From contig CAYYYS010000005.1 in the NCBI GenBank assembly GCA_964476155.1, positions 1 through 64,000 on the forward strand: a stretch of 64,000 nucleotides of DNA. The letters are read 5' to 3'. Source of the DNA: JAHIYU01 sp964476155 (GTDB lineage Bacteria; Krumholzibacteriota; Krumholzibacteriia; LZORAL124-64-63). The position numbers and the translations under genes were made by a program. Of this stretch, positions 34,253-43,619 are shown piece by piece. The notes beneath the pieces were generated by a model. It searched no databases. It was given only the letters and a program-made list of their open reading frames with translations, and was not told the DNA's origin. Numbering within the stretch: the first letter of the stretch is position 1; the number at the start of each line of letters is the position of its first letter.

Positions 34253-35671
34253 TCAGCCGTCTGCCTGGGCAGGCACGGCCAGTGCGTCATAGGGAGTGAT
34301 CGCCAGTGTGCGCGCGGTCAGCCACTGGCCGGCCCGCAGATCCGCTGCGGGAATCAAGGTAACACCGTCAACATCGTGGGACTGGTGGTCGCCACGCGCG
34401 ATCGCCACCATCTCGCCCGAAAGCAAACGTCGTCCCACCTCGGTCAGTTCCGTTTCTCGATCCGCGGCCGCCGCGTCGAGCAGGTCTGCCGCAACATCTC
34501 GCCACTCTTCGACAGGGGCGATCTCGTCCACGACAACTCTCTGCAATCCGCCCAGACGTGTTTGCTGACGTCCCAGGGACAGGTCGTGCTGCAGGTCCTG
34601 GATGCGGGCCTCGCGATCGGCCACGTCCTCGGCATCGGGAACGTCGGTCAGCTCGGCGCCGCGTGTTCCCGCCTCAGGAGAATAACGGTAGGTTCCCACG
34701 TGGTCAAACTGGATACGCTCCAGGAAATCGGCCACCTGCTCGACATCCTCCTCCTCCTCGCCGGGAAAGCCGAGCAGGATCGTCGTGCGCAGGGTTACGG
34801 TCGGGTCGTCGGCCCGCAGGGTGGTGAAGAAGGACATCAGGTCCGCAGGATCGAAGGGCCGGCTCATACGCTTGAGAATGCGGGGCGAGGCGTGCTGGAC
34901 GGGCATGTCCACGTAGGGCGCCACCACCGGTGTGTCCAGGATGCGCCGAAACCGGTCGGTAGCGATCAGGCCGGGAAACAGGTAGTGAAGACGCAGGCGC
35001 TCGAGTCCGTTGATCTCGTCCAGGGAGGTTACCAGATCGTGCAGGTCCTCTCCCGTGCCCCGCCCATAGTCGCTGGTATTCTGGGAGACGAGCATGACCT
35101 CGCTCACACCCCGGTCCACGAGTCCCCTCACCTCCGACACCAGGTCGGCCACCGGGCGGGAGATCTGATCGCCACGAATGAAGGGAATGCGGCAGAACGC
35201 ACAGCGGAAATTACAGCCTTCGCTGATTTTCACGAAGGCGAGATGAGACGGCGTCAACAGGGGGCGGTCCGCGAATCCCTCGTAGCGGGCGTCCTCGGGT
35301 CGGCCGACGGGGACCAGGCCCTCGCGGGCCTCGAGGGCGTCGAGGAGCCGCTCGAAGTTGCCGACGCCGTTGATCAGATCCACGTCGGGAAAGCGCTCGG
35401 CGATGACGTCGCCCTGTTCCTGTGACAGACAACCGGTGACCACCAGGGTCCGGTCGCCCTTGAGACGGCAGAGGTCCGCTATGGCGTCGAAGCTGTCCTG
35501 GCGAGCGGCTTCGATGAAGCCGCAGGTGTTGATGACCAGGATATCGGCGTCTTCGGGATCAACGGCGTGCGCCATGCCCCGCGCGCCGAAGCGACCGAGC
35601 AGGGCTTCGGAATCGACGAGATTCTTGTCGCAACCGAGGGTCATCGTGAAGACGCTGCGGGGCCGGGTCAC
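34253..35671 (-). CDS. rimO: Ribosomal protein S12 methylthiotransferase RimO
   Basis: Radical-SAM enzyme that adds a methylthio group to an aspartate of ribosomal protein S12. The 472 residues show the N-terminal UPF0004 domain with its three cluster-binding cysteines (Cys14 in TLGCDKN, Cys50 in INTCGF, Cys81 in VTGCLSQ), the radical-SAM CxxxCxxC in EGCNFRCAFC (Cys153, 157, 160), and a C-terminal TRAM domain. The RimO form of the N-terminal motif (TLGCDKNLVDSE) separates it from MiaB. The start is GTG in a GTGA overlap with ftsK. No rpsL is nearby. Confidence 0.94.
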   Translation of the reverse strand: MTRPRSVFTMTLGCDKNLVDSEALLGRFGARGMAHAVDPEDADILVINTCGFIEAARQDSFDAIADLCRLKGDRTLVVTGCLSQEQGDVIAERFPDVDLINGVGNFERLLDALEAREGLVPVGRPEDARYEGFADRPLLTPSHLAFVKISEGCNFRCAFCRIPFIRGDQISRPVADLVSEVRGLVDRGVSEVMLVSQNTSDYGRGTGEDLHDLVTSLDEINGLERLRLHYLFPGLIATDRFRRILDTPVVAPYVDMPVQHASPRILKRMSRPFDPADLMSFFTTLRADDPTVTLRTTILLGFPGEEEEDVEQVADFLERIQFDHVGTYRYSPEAGTRGAELTDVPDAEDVADREARIQDLQHDLSLGRQQTRLGGLQRVVVDEIAPVEEWRDVAADLLDAAAADRETELTEVGRRLLSGEMVAIARGDHQSHDVDGVTLIPAADLRAGQWLTARTLAITPYDALAVPAQADG

Positions 35672-38109
35672 GACGGATCTTCCCCGTCCGCCGCTTCGAG
35701 GGCATCGAGCACGTCGGGTTTCATGAGAACCTCGCGGGCCTTGCTACCGATAAACGGGCCCACAACGCCGGCCTGCTCCAGCAGGTCCATGAGTCGTCCG
35801 GCGCGGGCATATCCCACCTGCAACTTGCGTTGGAGCATGGAGGTCGAACCGTGCTGTGACAGTACGACGATCTCGCGCGCCCGTTCGTAGAGCGGATCCG
35901 AATCCAGTTCCAGACCGGGCCCTTCGCTGCGTTCCTCGGTCAGGGTGATATGGCGCGTGGCATCCGAGTAGGCCTTCCAGTGCGATGCAATCGCTTCACA
36001 CTCGACCACGTCCAGGAACGCGCCGTGCAGACGCATGGGCTGGGCGCGGCCGGGCTGCAGATAGAGCATGTCGCCCTTGCCGAGCAGTTTCTCGGCGCCG
36101 TTGGTGTCGAGGATGGTTCGCGAATCGTTCTTCTGGATCACGCGGAAAGCAATCCGGCAGGGTACGTTGGCCTTGATGACACCCGTGAGCACATCCACGC
36201 TGGGACGTTGCGTGGCCAGCACGAGATGGATCCCCACGGCGCGGGCCTTCTGGGCCAATCGCGTGATGGGCAGTTCGATCTCCGGACCGAGTTGCACCAT
36301 GAGATCGGCCAACTCGTCCACGATGCACACGTAGTAGGGCATGGGTTCGGTGACGAGTTCGCCGTCCTTGCCGACCACCAACCCCGCTTCGATCTTCTGG
36401 TTGTAACCCTCGATGTTCCGCACGCTGTGCCGCGACAGACGCCGGTAACGATAGTCCATCTGCGCTTCCATCCACTTCAGCGACCGCAGGGCCTCTTTGG
36501 GATCGGTCACCACCGGCGTCAACAGATGAGGGACGTCGTTGTAGACGTTCAGCTCGAGCATCTTGGGATCGATCAGCAGCATGCGTACCACCGAGGGATC
36601 GCAGCGCAGCAGCAGCGAGCAGATCATGGCGTTGATACAGACGCTCTTGCCGCTGCCCGTGGAACCGGCCACCAGCAGGTGCGGCTGCTCGGCGAGATCG
36701 ATAACCACCGGATCACCGAAGACGTCGCGGCCGAGCACCACGCTCAGAGGCTTGCGCATGTGGTCCACCGCGAGGGTGAACACTTCCTTCATGGAGACGA
36801 TTTCCTGCACGGGATTGGGAATCTCGATACCGACGGCGGCCTTGCCGGGGATGGGCGCTTCCATGCGAATCGAGCGGGCCTTCATGGCCAAGGCCAGATC
36901 GTCCGCGCGCTGGACGATGGCGTTGATCTTGACGCCCGACGCCGGTTGGTATTCGAAGGTCGTCACCACGGGCCCGGGCCGCACATCCGCGACCGATCCC
37001 TCCACGCCGAAAGAGCGCAAGGTCCTCTCCAGAAGATCGGCCGAGTCGTGCAGTACGTCGGCGGTAACCTGGTGTACCCGCGCGGGAGGCTCGTTGAGTA
37101 GGGAGAGGTCGGGAAGCGGAATACGCTTTTCCGGGTCCACGAGGCCGCCGTCGGCCTCGGCGAAACCGTCCATATCGATCGTACCCTTGCTGACGGCGGT
37201 GCTCACCGAGCCGCCGCCCCGGGTCCGGCGAGTCACGGTCTGTGTCTCGGGCTCGTCGTCGCTGACCGGCGGTGATACCGTTTCGGCGACCACGGAGGTG
37301 TTCACCGGGTCCTGCATATGCACCTTGCGCGGAACGGCAACCGGCTCGGGAGTGCCGGCTCGCGGGGTTGCCGCGGGTCGAGACGGCGACGTCCTGTCCT
37401 GTCGGCCCTCGCGCCAGCTCGCCATCTCCTGTCCCGCGCCGCGCCACAGGCTCCAAACGCCCTTCACGGCTCTCACCGGCAGTAAGACCACGAACCAAAA
37501 ACCACGGCCGAGGGAACCGAACACCGAGCCCAGGCCCGCAGCCAGGGGCGCCAGTCGATCCAGCAGCGAGCCGAGCCAGGGGCGCGCCACCAACAGGATT
37601 GCCGTGAGCAACAGGAAGGTCAGGAAGATGAAGCCGCCCCAGCGACCGAACAGCGCGTGAAAACCGAGAGACAGGTAGTAGCCGGCCGCGCCGCCCCAGC
37701 GCGCGGCCGCGTCGGGAGCGAGAGGCCATGCGGGCTGGGCCAGCCAGGCCGCCGAGGCGAGCCACAGGGGCATCAGCTTGCCGCCCCGGGGGAAGATCGA
37801 TGCCGTCCCCCGGAAGATCAGCAGTAGACCACGCCAGAGAAACCACAGGGGAACGCCCCAGCACCACAGAGCGCCGAAAACAGCGCGACAGGCAAAGGCG
37901 AGGGCTGAACCGACCGGTCCGCCTGGATAGTCGGGCCGGAACAGTTCCGGAGCGGGACCGCCGGACAAGACATCGCCCCAGTGAGGCCCGAGACCCGACA
38001 GAGCCAGAGCCGCATAGAGTCCCAGCGCCATGTGCAACAGACCGCCGAAACGAGGCGACTGCCACCAGGAGCGTCCTTGCTTCCTTTTAGGCTTTTTCCG
38101 CGATGACAC
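35668..38109 (-). CDS. ftsK: DNA translocase FtsK/SpoIIIE
   Basis: Septum-anchored DNA pump that clears chromosome ends during division. The 813-residue protein has a basic N-terminus, about four transmembrane helices (about 25-205), a variable linker (about 230-360), a RecA-like motor (Walker A GSTGSGKS, Walker B YYVCIVDELADLM), and a C-terminal gamma winged-helix domain (about 750-813; QRKLQVGYARAGRLMD). The start is uncertain. GTG at 38109 overlaps accC by 23 bp, gives the usual basic tail before helix 1 and lies 12 bp after AGGAGG, a rather long spacing. ATG at about 38031 would remove that tail. Confidence 0.93.
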   Translation of the reverse strand: MSSRKKPKRKQGRSWWQSPRFGGLLHMALGLYAALALSGLGPHWGDVLSGGPAPELFRPDYPGGPVGSALAFACRAVFGALWCWGVPLWFLWRGLLLIFRGTASIFPRGGKLMPLWLASAAWLAQPAWPLAPDAAARWGGAAGYYLSLGFHALFGRWGGFIFLTFLLLTAILLVARPWLGSLLDRLAPLAAGLGSVFGSLGRGFWFVVLLPVRAVKGVWSLWRGAGQEMASWREGRQDRTSPSRPAATPRAGTPEPVAVPRKVHMQDPVNTSVVAETVSPPVSDDEPETQTVTRRTRGGGSVSTAVSKGTIDMDGFAEADGGLVDPEKRIPLPDLSLLNEPPARVHQVTADVLHDSADLLERTLRSFGVEGSVADVRPGPVVTTFEYQPASGVKINAIVQRADDLALAMKARSIRMEAPIPGKAAVGIEIPNPVQEIVSMKEVFTLAVDHMRKPLSVVLGRDVFGDPVVIDLAEQPHLLVAGSTGSGKSVCINAMICSLLLRCDPSVVRMLLIDPKMLELNVYNDVPHLLTPVVTDPKEALRSLKWMEAQMDYRYRRLSRHSVRNIEGYNQKIEAGLVVGKDGELVTEPMPYYVCIVDELADLMVQLGPEIELPITRLAQKARAVGIHLVLATQRPSVDVLTGVIKANVPCRIAFRVIQKNDSRTILDTNGAEKLLGKGDMLYLQPGRAQPMRLHGAFLDVVECEAIASHWKAYSDATRHITLTEERSEGPGLELDSDPLYERAREIVVLSQHGSTSMLQRKLQVGYARAGRLMDLLEQAGVVGPFIGSKAREVLMKPDVLDALEAADGEDPS

Positions 38110-39472
38110 GAGCTTCGATCGCCTCCTTGAGACCGTCCATTTCGCGATCCAGGAACTTGGTGGTCGCCTGTCCCGATCGGAAGGTCTCGTTCTGCAGGAC
38201 TTCAATATGGAAGGGGATCGACGTGGGTATACCCTCGATGACGCACTCCTCCAGCGCTCTCTGCATGCGGACCAAGGCCTCTTCCCGGTCCCGTCCGTGG
38301 GTGATGATCTTGGCCAGCAACGAATCGTAATAGGGCGGGATACTGTACTCCGAATAGACATGGCTGTCGACGCGCACGCCCGGTCCGCCGGGAGCGTGAT
38401 AGAAGAAGACACGGCCCGGACAGGGCATGAAATCCCGCGCCGGATTCTCCGCGTTGATGCGGCACTCGATGGAGTGGCCCTGGATTCTGATGTCGTCCTG
38501 GATGAAATCCAGAGGCTCGTTCGCCGCCACCGCGATCTGGTATTTGAGCAGGTCGATGCCGGTCACCATCTCGGTGACCGGGTGTTCCACCTGTATGCGC
38601 GTATTCATCTCCATGAAGTAGAACGAGCCGTCCTCGTCCAGCAGGAACTCGACCGTCCCGGCCGAATCGTAGCCCACGGCCTGGGCCAACTTGACCGCGG
38701 CTTCGCCCATCTTGACGCGCAGGGCGGGATCGACGGCCGGCGAGGGCGCCTCCTCGATGAGTTTCTGCAGACGGCGCTGCACCGAACAGTCCCGCTCACC
38801 CAGATAGACAACATTGCCGTGCTTGTCGCCCAGGATCTGGATCTCGACATGCCTCGGGTTGCCCAGGAACTTTTCCACGTAAACGCCGTCATTGCCGAAG
38901 GATGCACCGGCCTCGGTTCGTGCCGCGATATACCCGGCGCGAAGATCCTCCACATCCTTGGCCACGCGCAGACCCTTGCCGCCACCACCGGCGGTCGCCT
39001 TGATGATGACCGGATAGCCGATATCCGCGGCGAAGGCTTCGGATTCCTCCACGGAGTCGATCAACCCCGGGCTGCCCGGAACGGTCGGTACGTCGGCCGC
39101 ACGGGCCGTCTTGCGGGCCTCGGCCTTGTCGCCCATGCGACTGATGACCTCCCCCGGCGGACCAATCCAGGTGAATCCGGCCTCGGCGCAGATATCGGCA
39201 AACTCGGCGTTCTCGGCCAGGAAGCCGTAGCCGGGATGTATGGCGTCGACGCCGGTAATCTCTGCGGCCGCGATGATGTTGGGTATGTTCAGATAGCTCT
39301 CGCTGCTCTGCTTGCGCCCCACACAGACCGACTCGTCCGCGTACTTGACGTGCAAGGACTCGGTGTCCGGAGTCGAATGGACGGCGACACAGGCGACATC
39401 CAATTCGCGGCAGGCTCTCATGATGCGCAGGGCAATTTCACCGCGGTTGGCTATGAGGATCTTCTTGAACAT
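38087..39472 (-). CDS. accC: Acetyl-CoA carboxylase biotin carboxylase subunit
   Basis: ATP-grasp enzyme that carboxylates biotin on AccB, the first half of acetyl-CoA carboxylation in fatty-acid synthesis. The 461 residues begin with FKKILIANRGEIALRIMRA and include the glycine-rich ATP-lid KATAGGGGKGLRVAK, the EMNTRIQVEHPVTE metal/active-site segment and GHSIECRINAE. Length is normal (about 450). The ATG at 39472 follows GGGAG. It lies 148 bp downstream of accB, with hairpins in between, so accC may not be expressed at the same level as accB. Confidence 0.96.
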   Translation of the reverse strand: MFKKILIANRGEIALRIMRACRELDVACVAVHSTPDTESLHVKYADESVCVGRKQSSESYLNIPNIIAAAEITGVDAIHPGYGFLAENAEFADICAEAGFTWIGPPGEVISRMGDKAEARKTARAADVPTVPGSPGLIDSVEESEAFAADIGYPVIIKATAGGGGKGLRVAKDVEDLRAGYIAARTEAGASFGNDGVYVEKFLGNPRHVEIQILGDKHGNVVYLGERDCSVQRRLQKLIEEAPSPAVDPALRVKMGEAAVKLAQAVGYDSAGTVEFLLDEDGSFYFMEMNTRIQVEHPVTEMVTGIDLLKYQIAVAANEPLDFIQDDIRIQGHSIECRINAENPARDFMPCPGRVFFYHAPGGPGVRVDSHVYSEYSIPPYYDSLLAKIITHGRDREEALVRMQRALEECVIEGIPTSIPFHIEVLQNETFRSGQATTKFLDREMDGLKEAIEARVIAEKA

Positions 39473-39573
39473 CAATATCTCCCGTTTCTCAACAAGCTTG
39501 TACGGATCCGGGACCTGAGGCCATTGTCCGGCCTGGGGCCACAAATGGCAAGTCCCTTCCACGGGATATCAGG

Positions 39574-39599
39574 ACGCGCTCCCCGAGTGGAGAGCGCGT
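39574..39599 (-). terminator. GC-rich hairpin between accB and accC (possible attenuator)
   Basis: ACGCGCTC (39574-39581) pairs perfectly with GAGCGCGT (39592-39599), and two inner G-C pairs extend the stem. It lies 22 bp beyond the accB stop on the minus strand. No U-tract follows, so partial termination or RNA processing is more likely than full termination. Confidence 0.45.
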
Positions 39600-39620
39600 T
39601 CCGGTGCCTCTAACGGAGTC

Positions 39621-40076
39621 TCAGGAGGGGTCGACGAGGAAGAGCACCGCCTCGGCCTCGATCGGGTTGGCGTTCTCCACCATGATCTCCTTGATCACGC
39701 CGCCGAATTCGGCCTCGATCTCGTTCATGACCTTCATGGCCTCCACGATGCAGAGCGTGTCCCCTGACGCCACCTTGTCGCCGACGCTCACGAAGTCCGG
39801 GGACTCGGGTGAAGGCGCGCGATAGAAGGTACCCACGATGGGCGAACGGATTTCCTTCCACTTGGCCCGTTCGGGGTTCTCCGCGGGTGCGGCTGCAGCC
39901 TCGGCGACCGGCGTCACCGGCACCGGCACGCCAGGCACGCTGGCGGCCGCCACCGTCACCGGAGCGGCGCTGTGCTTCTGGATGCGGATGGTCGTGTCGT
40001 CGCTGGAAATTTCCAGCTCATCGATGAGGCTCTCCTCGACCAGCTTGACCAGTTCGCGAACCTTGTTGAGATCCAT
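39621..40076 (-). CDS. accB: Biotin carboxyl carrier protein (AccB)
   Basis: Carries the biotin that shuttles carboxyl groups in acetyl-CoA carboxylase. The 151-residue protein has an N-terminal helical region, an Ala/Pro/Val-rich flexible linker (about 38-70), and a C-terminal biotinyl domain (about 75-151). The biotinylated lysine is Lys115 in VEAMKVMNEI; the residue after lysine is Val where Met or Leu is usual, which is tolerated in the family. The ATG at 40076 follows AAAGGGA, and upstream in-frame codons overlap the efp end. It is 28 bp after efp, a common neighbour. Confidence 0.95.
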   Translation of the reverse strand: MDLNKVRELVKLVEESLIDELEISSDDTTIRIQKHSAAPVTVAAASVPGVPVPVTPVAEAAAAPAENPERAKWKEIRSPIVGTFYRAPSPESPDFVSVGDKVASGDTLCIVEAMKVMNEIEAEFGGVIKEIMVENANPIEAEAVLFLVDPS

Positions 40077-40104
40077 GATGGCGTCCCTTTCCGCTGCCGG
40101 GCGT

Positions 40105-40662
40105 TTAGCCACGACCCAGGTATTTACCCGTTTTCGTATCGATCCTCAAGAGCTCGCCCTCTTCGATAAAGAGGGGGACATTGACGACCAGGCCCGTTTC
40201 CATCGTCGCCGGCTTGGTGCCGCCCTGGGCGGTGTCGCCGCGAAGTCCGGGATCCGTATTGGCGACCATGAGCTCGACCGTCTGGGGCGGTTCGACCGTC
40301 AGGGGGTTTCCCTCCTGCAACAGCATGCTCACCGTCTCGCTTTCCTTCACATACTTGGCGAGATCACCGAGCGTGTCCTTGGGCAAGGAGATCTGCTCGT
40401 AGGTTTCGAGGCTCATGAACGTCATGAAATCGCCGTCGACGTAGAGGTACTGGTAGTCGCGACGCTCGAGCCGGACTTCTTCCACCTTCTCGCCGGACCG
40501 GAAGGTGATGTCGACCACCTTGCCTGACTTGATGGCCTTCAACTTGGTGCGCACGAAGGCCGGTCCCTTGCCCGGCTTCACGTGCTGGAACTCCACGATT
40601 GACCAGAGGTCGTTCTTGTAGTTGATGACCATGCCGTTTCTGAAATCGCTCGTATCTGCCAA
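40105..40662 (-). CDS. efp: Translation elongation factor P
   Basis: Relieves ribosome stalling at polyproline stretches, which abound in this window (for example in TolA). The 185-residue protein has the three-domain EF-P layout: KOW-like (about 1-65), OB (66-130) and C-terminal OB (131-185). The tip of the first loop carries Lys32 in VKPGKGPAFV, the residue modified by EpmA-type enzymes in some bacteria. No modifying enzyme is encoded nearby. The start is TTG after a weak GAGG; the N-terminus TSDFRNGM matches other EF-Ps. Confidence 0.95.
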   Translation of the reverse strand: MADTSDFRNGMVINYKNDLWSIVEFQHVKPGKGPAFVRTKLKAIKSGKVVDITFRSGEKVEEVRLERRDYQYLYVDGDFMTFMSLETYEQISLPKDTLGDLAKYVKESETVSMLLQEGNPLTVEPPQTVELMVANTDPGLRGDTAQGGTKPATMETGLVVNVPLFIEEGELLRIDTKTGKYLGRG

Positions 40663-40752
40663 CGCAGCCTCGCTTGCTTATGTCTGAGTCGAATCCACTA
40701 TCCAGGAGCTGGTAATTGATAACACGCCATTTCCGGCTTGGCAATGCCCGCC

Positions 40753-41193
40753 TCAAGCCAGCAGGGACCGCAGCCCGGTCAGGGCCAGGCCGTAGCCGGT
40801 CAGGCCAAAGCCCTGGACGCTTCCGGTCACCACGTCCTTGATCAGGTTTTGCCGCCGAAACGCTTCGCGTGCGTCCGGATTGGAGAGATGGACCTCGATC
40901 ACGGGTACCTTGGCGCAAAGCAGGGCGTCCCGCACCGCAACGGACGTATGGGTATAGGCCGCCGCGTTCAGGATTATGCCGTCGTACGCCGCGGCACTGT
41001 CGTGGATCAGGCCCACCAGGTCGCCCTCCCCGTCGGTCTGGTGACAGGTCACATCCAGATCCAGGTCGCGTCCACGCACGCGGCAGAAAGCCTCCAGATC
41101 GGCGTAGGTGAGGTCGCCGTAGTGTTCGGTTTCGCGGTCGCCGAGTCGTCCCAGATTGGGGCCGTTCAGGACGGCAACCCTGTGTGTGGCCAT
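40753..41193 (-). CDS. aroQ: 3-dehydroquinate dehydratase, type II
   Basis: Third step of the shikimate pathway. A dodecameric type II enzyme of 146 residues with NGPNLGRLGDRETEHYG (active-site Asn, Arg and Tyr), HQTDGEG, the catalytic histidine in NAAAYTHTSVAVRDAL and EVHLSN. The ATG at 41193 follows AAGGGGAG. It is 1 bp after the stop of the TPR gene and 90 bp before efp; the aroQ-efp neighbourhood is seen in many bacteria. Confidence 0.95.
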   Translation of the reverse strand: MATHRVAVLNGPNLGRLGDRETEHYGDLTYADLEAFCRVRGRDLDLDVTCHQTDGEGDLVGLIHDSAAAYDGIILNAAAYTHTSVAVRDALLCAKVPVIEVHLSNPDAREAFRRQNLIKDVVTGSVQGFGLTGYGLALTGLRSLLA

Positions 41194-41194
41194 G

Positions 41195-41980
41195 CTAGTG
41201 TTCTCCCCTTGTCTTTTCGGCCCAGTCGTCGAAGCGGCGACGGTTCGAATCCTGGCCGTCGTCATGGGCTTCACTCGCCGTGGACGTATCGGGCCCGCCC
41301 CTCTGCTCCAGTTCGGCAATGCTTGCCACGATGTCTTCGCGCTCGGGGTGGGCCGCCAGAACCTGGTACAGGATCCTCAGGGCCTTGTCCTTGTGTCCCT
41401 GGGACAGATAAATATCCGCCAACGTTCGCGTGACGAACATGGACGGGATGGCGTCATCCTGTCGGGTATCCGCGGCCGCGGCCACGGGGGCCGATTCGTC
41501 GGCGATGACCGGAGCTTCAGGCGCCTCGGTCTCGCTGTCGGCATCTACGATCGGCGGCGGCTCAGGATCGGCTGTCGGGACGGGAGCCGCGTCCTCCGGG
41601 AGCGTTTCCGGTTCCGGCTCCGTCTCGGGCTCGACCTTGGCTGCTGGCTCAGGCTCGGATAACGGAGTCTCGACACCCTGATCCGCCGGGTCTACGCATT
41701 CGGCGAGCGCCTCGACGGCCCGGATGTGGTGCGGATCAAGAGCGAGGACCTGACGGAACTGGTCGCCGGCCCCGACCGGATCGCCGGTTTCCAGCAAGCA
41801 CATCCCAAGGACAAAACGCGCCGATATCGAATCGCCGCATCGGGCCAGCCCGTTGGTCAGGATTTCGACGGCCCGGTCGAGATCACCCGCGCGACGGTGC
41901 AGATCCGCCAGGGCCAGAAAGTGACGCGAACGGGGATTCCGTTCGCACTGCATCTCGAAATATCTGATCTGCCGTTGCAC
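41195..41980 (-). CDS. TPR protein with acidic Pro/Glu-rich linker
   Basis: A 261-residue cytosolic protein without a signal peptide. Residues 1-95 form about two or three TPR units (SRHFLALADLHRRAGDLDRAVEIL; SARFVLGMCLLETGDPVGA). Residues 100-175 are a low-complexity Pro/Glu/Asp/Ala linker, and about 180-225 form another TPR (MFVTRTLADIYLSQGHKDKALRIL). The tail is hydrophilic. No specific family is recognisable and the role is unknown, probably a protein-interaction scaffold. The start is GTG at 41980 with a poor ribosome site; an ATG nine codons in is the alternative. It is translationally adjacent to aroQ. Confidence 0.75.
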   Translation of the reverse strand: MQRQIRYFEMQCERNPRSRHFLALADLHRRAGDLDRAVEILTNGLARCGDSISARFVLGMCLLETGDPVGAGDQFRQVLALDPHHIRAVEALAECVDPADQGVETPLSEPEPAAKVEPETEPEPETLPEDAAPVPTADPEPPPIVDADSETEAPEAPVIADESAPVAAAADTRQDDAIPSMFVTRTLADIYLSQGHKDKALRILYQVLAAHPEREDIVASIAELEQRGGPDTSTASEAHDDGQDSNRRRFDDWAEKTRGEH

Positions 41981-42060
41981 TGTGCCGTCCCATCGTGATG
42001 ACGATCGTGTCGGAGGAGATGAAGTTTAGTTAATCAGGACGTGTGCCGTCAAGACGCCTG

Positions 42061-42753
42061 TCAGATCAGGCCCAACCAGTTGCCCAGCAGATCCTGGAAG
42101 CGACCGATCAGCAGGGCCACGCGGGCCATGACCGCTGAACCGAACGACGCCCCGAAAGTTACGAGCATGAACATCAGGCCGAGCCGCGCGACACCGCCGA
42201 CGGTTCCCGTGTTGCGACGGGTGTTGATAAAATAGACGAGACCGCTGAGGGTGCCGATCAGGATCATCACCGCCGCCAGGGATTCCTGCCAGAGCCAACG
42301 CCCGTCCGCGGTGGGCGCGAGACCGTGTCCAACAGTGGCGCGGATCTGGAAGATAAAGTCGGAGCGAATATACCGGACAAGTCCGTAGCCGGCGGTCGTG
42401 CCGATCACGAAGGCCGTGGGCCAGCGACCGATCCAGGACCAGCGCGGCACGAGACGGCTCAGCATGAGCAGGCCCAACCCCAGGGGTATCAGCGCCGTGT
42501 AGTCCGGCTCACCGGGGGTCGCATCGGGACGAGCCACCCGCGCGGCCGCCGGCACGAGCTTGACCACGACCTGGGGCCAGAACGTCGTCCAGAAACCGAT
42601 GACCATCCAATAGGCCGCACTCACACCCACGAAGATGTGCTCGGCGATCTTGTAGAGCGGGTTGTCACGGAACAGGAAGGAAAAAACCATCAGGGTCAGC
42701 GCGGCACTCACCCAGATCGGCAGATCGTTGCTGAAGTGGATGGCGGCGATCAT
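42061..42753 (-). CDS. Polytopic membrane protein of unknown function (module gene 5)
   Basis: A 230-residue protein with about six hydrophobic helices (near 10-28, 35-60, 85-100, 110-128, 155-172 and 180-200) and no recognised domain. It is the last gene of the five-gene module and overlaps the preceding gene by four bases (ATGA). Conserved-looking features include FRDNPLYKIAEHIFVGVSAAYW in helix 2 and FINTRRNTGTVGG between helices 5 and 6. I cannot name a function; its consistent co-location with four other membrane or membrane-linked genes implies a complex. Confidence 0.75.
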   Translation of the reverse strand: MIAAIHFSNDLPIWVSAALTLMVFSFLFRDNPLYKIAEHIFVGVSAAYWMVIGFWTTFWPQVVVKLVPAAARVARPDATPGEPDYTALIPLGLGLLMLSRLVPRWSWIGRWPTAFVIGTTAGYGLVRYIRSDFIFQIRATVGHGLAPTADGRWLWQESLAAVMILIGTLSGLVYFINTRRNTGTVGGVARLGLMFMLVTFGASFGSAVMARVALLIGRFQDLLGNWLGLI

Positions 42754-43619
42754 GAGCGGCGCCTTCCCAGTCGCGAGAGCAGCAGGCCGACGTTACCCAG
42801 AACGATGAAGACGACGATCACCGTGTGCGCCACCGCCTGCGCGCCCATGCCCCGGGTCGCGCGCTGTACGTAGGGCACCGACCCCGGATAGCCGGCCAGC
42901 AGGGCCGCCTCGTATTCGGCCGCGCCCTTGAGCGCGCCCATCAGTCCGATCAGCTGCAACGGGTAATAGGGGAAGAACTGGGGCGCCCCCACGCCCGTAC
43001 TGCCGCCCGCGACCGGGACGTCGATCACGTCGCCGGCGTAGAGGATCCACTCCTTCAGACCGGGCAGACCGGCGGAAATACTGACCACCAGACCGAAGTC
43101 GGCCAGGCCGATCACGTCCCGCAGGGCCGGCAAGTCACGCAGGGAACGACCGGCCATGTCGGTCTCGTAGCGGGTCGCCAGGGAGTCGCGCAGGGAATTG
43201 ATCAGCATCTCCCCGCCCGCCTGGTAGCCGAGACTGACCCAGTCGTGACCGGGAACCGCGTCGGGAAATTCGGCCAAACAGATACTCTGCTCCACTCGGG
43301 AGATCATGTTGTTGCCGGTGGGCCACAGGGACAGGAAGCACACGGGATGACCGGACAGGAGCGCGTGCCGGGTCAGGGCTTCCGCCATGGGCTCCAGTTC
43401 GGGCGCCGAGCTGGGCGAGTAGTCCAGCGACAGCAGGATCGGCGTCCCGTCGGGCAACGATTCCACGTGATCATAGATGGGCATGACCACGTCGCTGGGC
43501 TTGTCCGGATAGTAGATGCCCGACAGCAGGGCCAGGACGACCGACGCCGCCAGCACCAGGTAGATCCAGCGTCGGTCCAGGGCTTCGAGAGCGGCGGCGA
43601 ATTCCTGGATGAAGGTCAT
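42750..43619 (-). CDS. Membrane protein with two terminal helices and a large soluble domain (module gene 4)
   Basis: A 289-residue protein anchored by a helix near 18-36 and another near 258-280, with a roughly 200-residue soluble domain between them. That domain contains PILLSLDYSPSSAPELEPMA, CFLSLWPTGNN, and GGSTGVGAPQFFPYYPLQL. It has an alternating hydrophobic pattern that suggests an alpha/beta fold, but no catalytic motif is evident. The layout mirrors module gene 2 (44334). Start and stop overlap the neighbouring module genes (ATGA on both sides), so expression is tightly coupled. No family is recognised. Confidence 0.75.
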   Translation of the reverse strand: MTFIQEFAAALEALDRRWIYLVLAASVVLALLSGIYYPDKPSDVVMPIYDHVESLPDGTPILLSLDYSPSSAPELEPMAEALTRHALLSGHPVCFLSLWPTGNNMISRVEQSICLAEFPDAVPGHDWVSLGYQAGGEMLINSLRDSLATRYETDMAGRSLRDLPALRDVIGLADFGLVVSISAGLPGLKEWILYAGDVIDVPVAGGSTGVGAPQFFPYYPLQLIGLMGALKGAAEYEAALLAGYPGSVPYVQRATRGMGAQAVAHTVIVVFIVLGNVGLLLSRLGRRRS

